Assembly: GCA_016934435.1 (NCBI GenBank)
Contig: JAFGSU010000273.1
Location: forward strand, 1-13,921
Reading direction: 5' to 3'
Length of the DNA stretch: 13,921 nt
Origin: Candidatus Zhuqueibacterota bacterium
GTDB lineage: Bacteria > Zhuqueibacterota > Zhuqueibacteria > Residuimicrobiales > Residuimicrobiaceae
In this document: positions 1 through 6,764 of the stretch, one piece after another
Numbering within the stretch: position 1 is the stretch's first letter
Layout of the letters: every line of letters begins with the position of its first letter
The notes under the pieces: generated by a model
What the model saw: only the letters and a program-made list of their open reading frames with translations
The model's database searches: none
What the model was told of the DNA's origin: nothing
Made by a program: the position numbers and the translations under genes

Positions 1-250
1 CCTGACTCGGCACGGAAAAACCGGGCACCGATACCTCGGACAACAGATTGCTCATGGACATTTTTTCCTGCTCCGGTGGCGGCATCAGCGTGGCCACGGC
101 GGTATATTTTTTCGGCAGTAAAAACGATAGACAAAAAACCGCCACTACCGTAATGAAAAATTTCTTCAGGATGAGCCGGCGATGCCGCAACACCATCACC
201 AGATAATCGAGCAAATTTATTTCAATTTTATGTGATTTGAGATCGTTCAC
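1..250 (-). CDS. Wzz/GumC-type polysaccharide chain-length determinant, N-terminal part (runs off the left edge)
   Basis: Read on the minus strand, a GTG at 250-248 opens a frame that stays open for 83 codons to the window edge. The product starts MNDLKSHKIEINLLDYL, has a basic stretch (LRHRRLILKK) and then one hydrophobic segment at about residues 31-46. The periplasmic side follows with KKYTAVATLMPPP. This cytoplasmic tail, first membrane helix and 'Y-A-A-L-PP' pattern is the N-terminus of the Wzz superfamily of inner-membrane proteins that set polysaccharide chain length and couple to a Wza-type exporter. The frame extends upstream only to a stop at 283-281 and has no other usual start codon, so GTG is the best start; an AGG at about -10 could serve as ribosome binding site. 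It lies downstream of the SLBB exporter on the same strand, as in many EPS operons. Any C-terminal tyrosine kinase domain is outside the window. Confidence 0.82.
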   Translation of the reverse strand, partial: MNDLKSHKIEINLLDYLVMVLRHRRLILKKFFITVVAVFCLSFLLPKKYTAVATLMPPPEQEKMSMSNLLSEVSVPGFSVPSQ

Positions 251-344
251 AATATTTTTCCTGCCCTGAAGGCTAATATTTCACAAAATATATGCCGTTA
301 ATAGTATGATCTTTATATTTTTTCAAATCTCAGAGATCTTACAC

Positions 345-656
345 TATTTCCCCCTGCGCCTCTGCGCCTTTGCGTTCTTTCATTTCAAAAACTAACGCAA
401 GGTCGCAAGAACGCCATGACGCAAAGAGTTCTATTAAAATGATCCAAGTAATTATTTCCTCCCTTGCGCCTCCGCGCCTTTGCGTTTTTTCTTTTACAAA
501 ACCAACGCAAGGCCGCAAAGACGCCATGACACAAAGCTTTCTCTCAAAATAATCCAGCAGCCTATTTCCCCTTGCGCCTCCGCGCCTTTGCGTTTCTTCT
601 TTTTCAAAACCACCGCAAGGTCGCCATGACGCAAGAAACCCGATCAAAACCATTTT
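345..656. repeat. Three tandem copies of a ~110-bp GC-rich palindromic repeat
   Basis: The segments beginning at about 345, 454 and 564 are near-copies. Each begins ATTTCC, followed by an arm resembling TTGCGCCTCCGCGCCTTTG, a pyrimidine-rich loop, then an arm resembling AACGCAAGGCCGCAAAGACG, then CCATGACGCAAAG or a close variant. In the middle copy the arms at 474-486 and 504-516 pair at 11 of 13 positions, and one mismatch would be a G-U pair in RNA. The third copy has lost about ten bases from its right arm. The array fills most of the 430-bp gap between the polysaccharide export gene and the Wzz-like gene. Similar 'TTGCGCCTTTGCG' repeats are known as dispersed elements in many environmental genomes. 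The frames that cross it are repeat artefacts, not genes. Confidence 0.85.
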
Positions 657-680
657 TCAGCCAGGCATCTCATTCCACCC

Positions 681-2627
681 TTACTTTGACGCATTCTGAA
701 TGACCAGAAAAATGGCCGCGATCTGTCCCGCAACCAGCATGGTATCGCGGAAAATCTGCCAGTAATTGTGATCCGGTTTGCGCGGCACCCAGATGCGATC
801 GCCCGGCTGAAACTCGCGCACATCTTCATCGTCTTCAATTTCCCCCGTACTCTTGATGACTTTGGTGCGCCGTTTATCGGCATCCCAGCTGAAACCGCCG
901 GCCTGGGAAATATAGTATTTCAAATTGGCGCCTTTTTTATACAGAACGCCGCCGGATCGCGCCACCCGCCCGGTCACCATCACCACGCGCGGCGTTTTTG
1001 GGATCGTGATGATATCGCCGTCCCGCAGGGCAATATCCTGCCTCGAGTCTTTCTTCACCACCAGCCTGTGAAAATCAACCACGATTTCATTGACGCCGGT
1101 GCTGTTTTGCTTCATCACCAGGTATTCATACTCCATTTTGCTCATCTGATCCCGCGTCATCTCTCGCAGGCGCTCGAATTCTTTATCTTCGAGCATGATC
1201 TCGCGACGGCGGATCAACTTGGCTTCGCTGATCAGCGCGTCCCTGGTGAATCCGCCGCATTCTGCGAGCACATGACTGAGCATGGTAGTGTCTTCGACGA
1301 TGGCGTAATAGCCGGGGAAAATCACCTCACCGCTCACTTCCACGGTAGCGCCGACCTTCCATTCAGGGATGCGACGGATGAAAACCTGATCATCCGCATC
1401 CAGCACCACATCCAGGCTGTCTTCATGCTGCAACAACAACCGCTGCAAATCGACCTCGATGATGACCGGCGCCTTTTTGGGCTCTACCTTGGCGACCTGA
1501 GCATTGAGCAGATAGGCGCTGCGTTTGAGACTTCCCGCCTTGAGGATCAGATCACTCAGGCGCATGTTTTCTTCCAGGGCGTATTCGCCGGGCCGGTTAA
1601 CTTCGCCCTGAATGGAGACAATCTGGCGAGGCACCTGCTCCAATTTCGAGAATACGCGGATAGCGTCCTCATTTTGCAGCACGATGTTGATCTGACTGTC
1701 GGCCAGCGCGGCATGATAATCGACATAGCCGATTTGGCGGGCGCCGTTTGCCTGCATCCGGCTCCATTCGATCTTGTCCGGAAAAGCGCGGTCGGTGAGA
1801 CCGCCGGCTAAATCGAGCAGGTCAGTCAAACGTTCCTGCTTTGTTGGGTTGAGTTCATAGATGGCTGGACGGCTCACTTCGCCATCGATGAGCACCCGGT
1901 TGCGGCTGGGTGCAACAAAGATGCGATCGCCGCTCTGCAATAACAGATCGGATCGTATTTCAGGCCGCAGCAGATAGTCGTACAGGTCTACCCGCGTCAT
2001 CAGGCTGTCGCCGCGGAACAGTTGGATATCGCGCAGCGAGCCGCGTTTGGTCGGCCCCTGCGCCCGGGCCACGGCGTCGAGCACGGTGTTGAGGGCGCTG
2101 AGGGTGTAGAATCCCGGCGCCCCCACATCGCCGATGACGGCCACGCGCACCATCTTTGGGGCGATGAGCAGGAGATCGAGGGTATAGTTGCTGTAGAATC
2201 GCCGCAGGCTTTTATCTAACAGCCTTTGCATCTCAGCTAATGACAAACCCTGCACCGAAAAGACGCCGGCCGTGGGCAGATAAATTTTACCGTCAGCGGT
2301 GACCATGACCTCGAAATTTTCCTGCGCCTTTCCGCCCAAATGGATGCCCAGCCGGTCGCCGGCGCCGATGTAATAGTACTCAGCTGCCACCGGAGTGGTG
2401 AATTCTTTATCCGCCATATCCACACCGGTGAAGAAATTGGCGCCAAAGACCTGCAAGCCGGCTGGTTCAGCGACGGCGGTTTGCGCATTTGTGGTCTGAG
2501 TCGATGGAGTTTGCAGCGGATTCAATACTTCTACCGGTTGCTGCGCTTTGACTGGATTGAACTGGAGTAAAAACGTGATTGTTAAAAACAGTATGAGATA
2601 TTTTTTCATCGCTTTATAAATTTGCAT
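681..2627 (-). CDS. SLBB-domain polysaccharide export protein (Wza-like outer-membrane exporter)
   Basis: 648 residues from the first ATG. A second ATG six codons in (2609) starts MKKYLILFLTITFLL, a cleaner signal peptide, and is an equally good or better start; neither has a strong Shine-Dalgarno sequence. The signal peptide ends near VKAQQ, with no lipobox cysteine, unlike E. coli Wza. The poly-export domain spans about residues 82-155 (YYIGAGDRLGIHLGG, then DGKIYLPTAG). Five SLBB-like beta-grasp units follow, each opening with a V-x-GxV-xxPG-Y motif or variant, near residues 161, 244, 335, 428 and 548. A charged helix (about 478-505) precedes the last one. A hydrophobic segment near 628-643 at the C-terminus could be the membrane-spanning helix of the pore. 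The protein is expected to export capsule or exopolysaccharide through the outer membrane, working with the Wzz-like product encoded downstream. Function is inferred from domains; the polymer is unknown. Confidence 0.93.
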   Translation of the reverse strand: MQIYKAMKKYLILFLTITFLLQFNPVKAQQPVEVLNPLQTPSTQTTNAQTAVAEPAGLQVFGANFFTGVDMADKEFTTPVAAEYYYIGAGDRLGIHLGGKAQENFEVMVTADGKIYLPTAGVFSVQGLSLAEMQRLLDKSLRRFYSNYTLDLLLIAPKMVRVAVIGDVGAPGFYTLSALNTVLDAVARAQGPTKRGSLRDIQLFRGDSLMTRVDLYDYLLRPEIRSDLLLQSGDRIFVAPSRNRVLIDGEVSRPAIYELNPTKQERLTDLLDLAGGLTDRAFPDKIEWSRMQANGARQIGYVDYHAALADSQINIVLQNEDAIRVFSKLEQVPRQIVSIQGEVNRPGEYALEENMRLSDLILKAGSLKRSAYLLNAQVAKVEPKKAPVIIEVDLQRLLLQHEDSLDVVLDADDQVFIRRIPEWKVGATVEVSGEVIFPGYYAIVEDTTMLSHVLAECGGFTRDALISEAKLIRRREIMLEDKEFERLREMTRDQMSKMEYEYLVMKQNSTGVNEIVVDFHRLVVKKDSRQDIALRDGDIITIPKTPRVVMVTGRVARSGGVLYKKGANLKYYISQAGGFSWDADKRRTKVIKSTGEIEDDEDVREFQPGDRIWVPRKPDHNYWQIFRDTMLVAGQIAAIFLVIQNASK

Positions 2628-2751
2628 AGAGTTTTATTTTCTGATGAACAAAAAAACTTGAGCGCGAGCCCGGCGCTTTGATGTTTTCTATATTTTTTCT
2701 GCCGTGCATAGGGAGCTGCTCGATTAGTGCGAATTGGCTTTAATATTATTA

Positions 2752-2780
2752 AATATAATTAAAATCGGTATACAAGTCAA
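2752..2780 (-). promoter_or_regulatory. Sigma70-like promoter for the polysaccharide export gene
   Basis: On the minus strand TTGACT (2780-2775) is followed after exactly 17 bases by TATATT (2757-2752), in an AT-rich stretch. Transcription would start near 2745, about 120-135 bases before the start of the SLBB exporter gene. The match is good, but a promoter-like match in AT-rich DNA can arise by chance, and the organism's sigma factor preferences are unknown. Confidence 0.5.
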
Positions 2781-3063
2781 TATATAATGAGTAAATTAAA
2801 AAAAGTAGGCATGCAAGGCGGTTTTCATGGAAGGGCTGTTAAAATGATGACTCTGACACATCTGACTGATTTACAGCGTCAGACGGGATGGATCGTGCCA
2901 ATAACGTCCGATCTCCTGCCCCTATTCCGAAGAGTGTGTGATTACGCAACGCAAAATCACGCCAAGGCGCCAGAGGCAGATGCGCAGCCTGTATATTTAT
3001 GCTTTTATGACGGATAAATAGCTTCTTTCCTCTAACCGATCCGGACAGCTAATAAAATGCCCC
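2781..3063. other. Gene-free spacer between mntP and the polysaccharide export promoter
   Basis: No convincing gene. A 76-codon plus-strand frame (2787-3017) lacks a ribosome binding site and resembles nothing I recognise. Around 2944-2980 the sequence (ACGCAAAATCACGCCAAGG and onward, ending in GCCAGAGGC) resembles a decayed copy, in the opposite orientation, of the repeat unit at 345-656. No clear terminator follows mntP here. Confidence 0.4.
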
Positions 3064-3627
3064 TCAAACCAAGCCCAGATGCTGCAGCAATATCTTGAAT
3101 CCGATGCCGATGAGGATGAGCCCGCCGATGAGTTCCACGTATTTGCCGGCATAGCCCCCCCATTGTCGGCCCATATACACACCGGCCCCTGAGAAAATAA
3201 ACGTGGTAAAACCAATAATCAGCACAGCCGGAAAAAGCGGCGTTCCCAGCACGGCAAAAGTCAATCCTACCGCCAAAGCGTCGATGCTGGTGGCGACCGA
3301 AAGCAACAGCAGGGTCTTCAGATGGATAGGATCGATGGTTTTACCTTCCTTTTTGACAAAATAGGCTTCGTAGATCATTTTACATCCGACAAAAGCGAGC
3401 AGGCCAAAGGCGATCCAGTGATCCACTTCATCGATGAAATACTGCAACCTGTAACCCGCGAACCAACCCAGGACTGGCATGACGGCCTGAAACATACCAA
3501 AAAATAGTCCGATTCTCAAGCCGTGCGAACGGTTGGCGTCGGGTATAATAAAGCCGCTGGAGATGGATACGGCAAAAGCATCCATCGATAGACCGACAGC
3601 GATCAAAAAGATGGTGAGCAGTTCCAC
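3064..3627 (-). CDS. mntP: MntP-type manganese efflux pump
   Basis: 187 residues, the normal length of the family, with six hydrophobic segments arranged as two homologous three-helix halves. Each half carries the family signature: GLSMDAFAVS at residues 12-21 and ATSIDALAVG at 112-121, including the acidic residues D16 and D116 needed for Mn(II) transport in E. coli MntP. The product exports excess manganese across the inner membrane. The start is GTG at 3627, with AGGA six bases upstream as ribosome binding site; the next Met (residue 15) would cut into the first helix. It lies between the GH114-like gene (249 bp upstream) and the polysaccharide export gene (436 bp downstream), all on the same strand. 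mntP genes elsewhere are often controlled by a yybP-ykoY Mn riboswitch, but I see no convincing copy in this leader. Confidence 0.93.
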   Translation of the reverse strand: MELLTIFLIAVGLSMDAFAVSISSGFIIPDANRSHGLRIGLFFGMFQAVMPVLGWFAGYRLQYFIDEVDHWIAFGLLAFVGCKMIYEAYFVKKEGKTIDPIHLKTLLLLSVATSIDALAVGLTFAVLGTPLFPAVLIIGFTTFIFSGAGVYMGRQWGGYAGKYVELIGGLILIGIGFKILLQHLGLV

Positions 3628-3876
3628 AGGCAGTCCTGATTAAGTAAGAATGATTCGACGATGAAATTCTATCATGGAATCGACGATAGCAATGATTCGT
3701 TCATGGCTTTATACCAGCTGACAAAAGTTATACACCTTGCTGATTTAGCTGAAAGAAAAATTAACAACATTTTACATAATTTTCAACTTATTAATCGATA
3801 ACAAGACAGCGAGATTCGCGAGATGTGGCCATTAAGTGGCGTGCTCGATCAATCGGCAAGGGCTGCTCACGCCATC

Positions 3877-5145
3877 TCATCGCAGTAAAAGCATCCGACA
3901 ATCATGATGAAATCCATCACCCTGCAGACGAACAAGGTAGGTTCCAGCCGCGAACGGCTCCATCTCAAGCGAAACTCGATGTCTGCCTGCGGATTTGTCT
4001 CCCAACGCCATTTCCACTACTATCCTCCCCCTTAGATCATAAACACACAAGCTCATTCGATCCGGTCTTGAGAGATTAAATTCAATCGTAGTCGTCGTAT
4101 TGAAAGGATTGGGGAAATTCCGCAATATATTACAGGCTGCCTCCTTTTGCGGGTGGGCAAAAACTGCTGTTGTTACAGTCGGTTCGTGTCCCGGATTGAT
4201 GGTGAGAAAATTCAGATTGCGCACCGTACAGTAAGGTATATAGCCCCGTGCCAGAGAGCGTGCATAGCTGGAGTCGATCTTGTGCACGGTTGTGGCATCA
4301 AAATGCGGAACATCTTCGCTGTCGGCAAAGGGATAATCGATGGTCAGAACCCATTTGCCCTGATTTTTTAAGATATCCAGGCAGGACGCTATTTCCGCGG
4401 TGATTTCAGGCGGGGTTTCGGCGCCATCCGCGTCGTAGCCGTAGTATAAATCCTCCTGGCCGATGCCATGTACTGAGGTAAGATAGTCGGGATGCTGGCC
4501 GGCCAATTCAGCGGCATTTTGCACAAACAGAAGGAATTCGGGATTTCTTACTTTGCTATAAAAAGAAATGGCGGCGACGAAATCGACCATCTCCCGCGCC
4601 GCCGCAGTCCTGCCGCGATCGGCAAAATATTCATAGGCGTCGATGATATCCAGATAAACGCCGTCAAAGCCGGCGATGAGGATGCGATCAAGGTAGGAAA
4701 ATATGATGTTTTGCCAATCCGCGTGCCAGTATTCCACTTTATAATTGCCCGGCCAGTCGGGATTGGGGCCTTTCAGCCAGGACGGATAAAAGCCCGGCAG
4801 CCACGAGTTCTGCCAGTAAAACCGGTATCGTTCCGCCTCGCCGATGCTCATATAGGCAAGGACAATTTTTTCTCCACCGCAGCTGTGCTTCAGGTCGGCG
4901 ACTTGCTGCGCGCTATAGGCGCCCGCATCACTGCCGTCGGCCGAATAATCCAGAATCACCAGGTCAAAACCCGTTTCTCCGATGCGGTTCAAATCGGCGT
5001 CTTGCAGCTGGTAAATAAACTCTGCAATGGTGATATTATTGCCCGAGCATTGCGATTGAGCTATCCCGATTTCTAAAAAGAAACAAAAAGCCAGAACGAT
5101 ACAAAAAAGACAGGTATGCCTTGCAGCGCGAATCAACCGGATCAT
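3877..5145 (-). CDS. Secreted GH114/TM1410-like glycoside hydrolase with T9SS type-A sorting domain
   Basis: 422 residues. A signal peptide (about 1-30; basic start, then CLFCIVLAFCFFLEIG, ending near AQS) leads into a TIM-barrel domain at about 38-320. This matches the MJ1477/TM1410 or GH114 family of endo-alpha-1,4-polygalactosaminidase-related enzymes: DLVILDYS (61-68), LAYMSIGEAERYRFYW (96-111), GFDGVYLDIID (159-169) and the Trp-rich segment between them. Acidic residues at strand ends (D66, E103, E105, D161, D166) are candidate active-site residues. Residues 340-422 are a T9SS sorting domain: FPNPFNTTTTIEFNL, then VYDLRGRIV, AGRHRVSLE and AGTYLVRLQ. ATG 5145 follows a GGGG-type ribosome binding site. 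The protein should be exported by Sec, then moved through the outer membrane by T9SS. Its substrate may be an amino-sugar exopolysaccharide, but this is inferred from family only. Confidence 0.87.
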   Translation of the reverse strand: MIRLIRAARHTCLFCIVLAFCFFLEIGIAQSQCSGNNITIAEFIYQLQDADLNRIGETGFDLVILDYSADGSDAGAYSAQQVADLKHSCGGEKIVLAYMSIGEAERYRFYWQNSWLPGFYPSWLKGPNPDWPGNYKVEYWHADWQNIIFSYLDRILIAGFDGVYLDIIDAYEYFADRGRTAAAREMVDFVAAISFYSKVRNPEFLLFVQNAAELAGQHPDYLTSVHGIGQEDLYYGYDADGAETPPEITAEIASCLDILKNQGKWVLTIDYPFADSEDVPHFDATTVHKIDSSYARSLARGYIPYCTVRNLNFLTINPGHEPTVTTAVFAHPQKEAACNILRNFPNPFNTTTTIEFNLSRPDRMSLCVYDLRGRIVVEMALGDKSAGRHRVSLEMEPFAAGTYLVRLQGDGFHHDCRMLLLR

Positions 5146-5232
5146 GATCTACCCCGATTAAGAATTAGGATAACCGCCTGCAATGTAAAATGAACCGGCG
5201 ATAAGTAGACGGCGCCAGAATCCTGTAACAAG

Positions 5233-5306
5233 CATCATGTGCGGCGCAATGGGCAATTTATTCCGCCATTATCGCAGCATTATGGAATGGTGCGTCGCAC
5301 ATGATG
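5233..5306. repeat. Long inverted repeat (16-bp arms) between two secreted-protein genes
   Basis: CATCATGTGCGGCGCA (5233-5248) is the reverse complement, with one mismatch, of TGCGTCGCACATGATG (5291-5306). The 42-base interior holds a smaller imperfect stem (ATTCC at 5260-5264 with GGAAT at 5284-5288). It lies just past the stop of the coiled-coil gene and before the GH114-like gene, both on the minus strand. Neither strand has a T-run after the stem, so it is not a classical intrinsic terminator. It may be a REP-like element or an RNA-stabilising hairpin. Confidence 0.65.
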
Positions 5307-5333
5307 AGCATAAACACATTGGAATGCAAGTTG

Positions 5334-6047
5334 TTATTTTTGCCGGCGATCCTCCCGGGTTTCGCGCCGGTCTTCGCGCAGTTCCTGTATATCTTCCTCT
5401 ACCTCGCGAATGCCCATTTCGATTTCCTGGTTTGATAGGGCAAGATATTCTTCCAGCAGCGATTCCTGCTTTTCTCGCAGAGCCTTATCGACCTGAGCCC
5501 CGGTCTGATCGATTTTTTTCTGCAGGGCAATCAGCTCCCTGGCGATATCCGTCTTGCGTTTGAAAATCTGTTCGGCTTTCTCGGCATCGCTGATATCATC
5601 GCGAAGGTCTTTCCGATCATCCCGCAGATCGCGTCGATCGTCCAGTTTTTGCAGGACTTTTTTGTCGCCATCTTTCCGCTCTCGACGGAGTTCTTTGCGC
5701 GATGCCTTGGCCTCTGCTTTCGACTTTTTTACCTCCTGTTCCATTACTTTCTTTTGAACAGCCGTCTCTTTGAGGTCCCGGCGCAATTCTTCATAGATTT
5801 TTTGCTCCACTTTGGCAAGTTTCTCGGAATTGGGCGCTGTTTTACGCAAATGGTCCCACAGGATCACCAGATCGGACAGCCGATCCAGATCGCGGCGATC
5901 ATCCGCCACGGCGGCCCTGGAGGTTGTGATATCTTTTTTATCCTGCGCTTTCTCTTTAGCGTGCATTTTCGTCTGCACCTGGGCGCCGGCTTGCGCCACA
6001 GCGATCACCAGACAGAGAGCCACCAGTGCTATGATGAGTTTTTTCAT
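5334..6047 (-). CDS. Secreted, highly charged coiled-coil protein, function unknown
   Basis: 237 residues. ATG at 6047 has a strong GGAGG ribosome binding site seven bases upstream. A clear Sec signal peptide (MKKLIIALVALCLVIAVAQA) is followed by an almost wholly helical, very charged chain with no cysteine after the signal peptide. A short hydrophobic patch (LVILWDHLR, about 60-68) is the only part that is not coiled-coil-like. Arg/Asp-rich motifs recur: DDRRDLDRL near 49-57, DDRRDLRDDRKDLRDD at 136-151 and REDRRETREDRRQK at the C-terminus (224-237). The heptad-like spacing suggests extended helical hairpins or oligomers in the periplasm. I do not recognise a family and assign no activity. 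It stands before the GH114-like gene on the same strand, with a long inverted repeat in the gap, so co-transcription is possible but not shown. Confidence 0.82.
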   Translation of the reverse strand: MKKLIIALVALCLVIAVAQAGAQVQTKMHAKEKAQDKKDITTSRAAVADDRRDLDRLSDLVILWDHLRKTAPNSEKLAKVEQKIYEELRRDLKETAVQKKVMEQEVKKSKAEAKASRKELRRERKDGDKKVLQKLDDRRDLRDDRKDLRDDISDAEKAEQIFKRKTDIARELIALQKKIDQTGAQVDKALREKQESLLEEYLALSNQEIEMGIREVEEDIQELREDRRETREDRRQK

Positions 6048-6085
6048 AGATCCTCCATTCGGTTAATGTTTGCTTCATTTTTTGG

Positions 6086-6109
6086 AAAGAGTGTAAATTT
6101 TTACTCTTT
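6086..6109. promoter_or_regulatory. Inverted repeat in the leader of the coiled-coil gene
   Basis: AAAGAGTGTAAA (6086-6097) pairs with TTTACTCTTT (6100-6109), with a two-base bulge and a two-base loop. It lies 39-62 bases upstream of the coiled-coil start codon. It could be a regulator site or a transcript hairpin. No protein-binding motif is recognised. Confidence 0.35.
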
Positions 6110-6124
6110 TGGAACTAGGAACTT

Positions 6125-6324
6125 GGCGGAGATTGCTTCGCTCCAACGCAGTCTTGATAAAAAGTAACATTCCGCTAAGGACACAGTACAACGATGTCAT
6201 CGCGAGTTCGGCATGGCAAAATTCCCATGATTCCCGAAAGGACACAAAAAAGGCTGTCATTGCGAGTGGAGGAACAGTGTATTTATAAGAACAGTATATG
6301 CCGTGAAACGAAGCAATCCCCGCC
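6125..6324. repeat. MITE-like element with ~20-bp inverted ends and 'GTCATTGCGAG' motifs
   Basis: The left end (6125-6144, GGCGGAGATTGCTTCGCTCC) and the right end (6305-6324) are inverted copies matching at 17 of 20 positions. Inside are two direct copies of TGTCATYGCGAG (6194-6205 and 6257-6268). Just inside the left end CCGCTAAGGACA (6172-6183) is echoed inverted just outside the right end (6326-6337). The pairing of 'GTCATTGCGAG' with 'GAAGCAATC' is a recurrent dispersed repeat in diverse bacteria. No transposase is encoded; the frame on the minus strand across it is a repeat artefact. Element boundaries are approximate. Confidence 0.6.
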
Positions 6325-6348
6325 ATGTCCTTAGTGGCAGTCTTTTCG

Positions 6349-6377
6349 TTGATAACTTAAAGAGAAATTCATATAAT
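6349..6377 (+). promoter_or_regulatory. Sigma70-like promoter upstream of the giant propeller gene
   Basis: TTGATA (6349-6354), a 17-base spacer and a perfect TATAAT (6372-6377). Transcription would start near 6384, giving a leader of about 380 bases before the ATG at 6765. No better promoter is seen closer to the gene. It starts 25 bases past the right end of the MITE-like element. Confidence 0.5.
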
Positions 6378-6764
6378 AGCAAGTTATTTCCCACTAATTT
6401 TTTACAACTCTTGCACTCACCGGCATGGTTATTATTAAAAGCTCCTACAAAAAAAATCTGACCATCAGACGCTTATTCTCTATTTTCTGCTTGCATCTTA
6501 CCTCCGCATCTTATATCTTAATGATTGAACGACCTTCCCTGAACAGCCATCCCGTCGATACTTGAAAGGAATGGAAGCGAATGGTTTCTGTTGCATTTTA
6601 AGTGATCCAAATCTCCAAATGTTCTAATCGTTTAACTTTTATTCGTGCTCAAATCACCGTATCGCTCTCAAGAGAATACATCTTGTATTTATACGGAATC
6701 GGCACCTAACGTCTTGATGATTGCGCTACGGAACTTGCTGTTCATACCATACGCGAGGTGACCC
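6378..6764 (+). other. Long gene-free leader upstream of the propeller protein
   Basis: 387 bases with no convincing gene. A 46-codon frame (6425-6565) lacks a ribosome binding site. A small palindrome TCTGACCATCAGA lies near 6459, and AATACATCTTGTATT occurs shortly before the coding region. No riboswitch class is recognised. The segment is most simply the 5' untranslated region of the downstream gene. Confidence 0.4.

Noticed and set aside
339..653. 104-codon minus-strand frame with internal repeats
   Set aside because: It is entirely made of the palindromic repeat units; its repeated peptide only mirrors the DNA repeat.
345..656. CRISPR array
   Set aside because: Only three units, the whole ~110-bp period is conserved, and there are no unique spacers or cas genes.
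768..1811. Long plus-strand frame (347 codons) opposite the polysaccharide export gene
   Set aside because: It lies antisense to a gene with clear SLBB domains, is His/Phe-rich in the manner of an antisense frame, and has no recognisable domain.
2787..3017. 76-codon plus-strand frame
   Set aside because: No ribosome binding site, no recognisable similarity, and its end overlaps a decayed repeat.
3628..3876. yybP-ykoY manganese riboswitch upstream of mntP
   Set aside because: I looked for the conserved core in the leader and found none. A weak stem near 3652-3681 has a three-base internal mismatch and does not fit the class.
6425..6565. 46-codon frame just after the 6349-6377 promoter
   Set aside because: It has an ATG but no Shine-Dalgarno sequence and no recognisable motif; it is more likely part of the leader.
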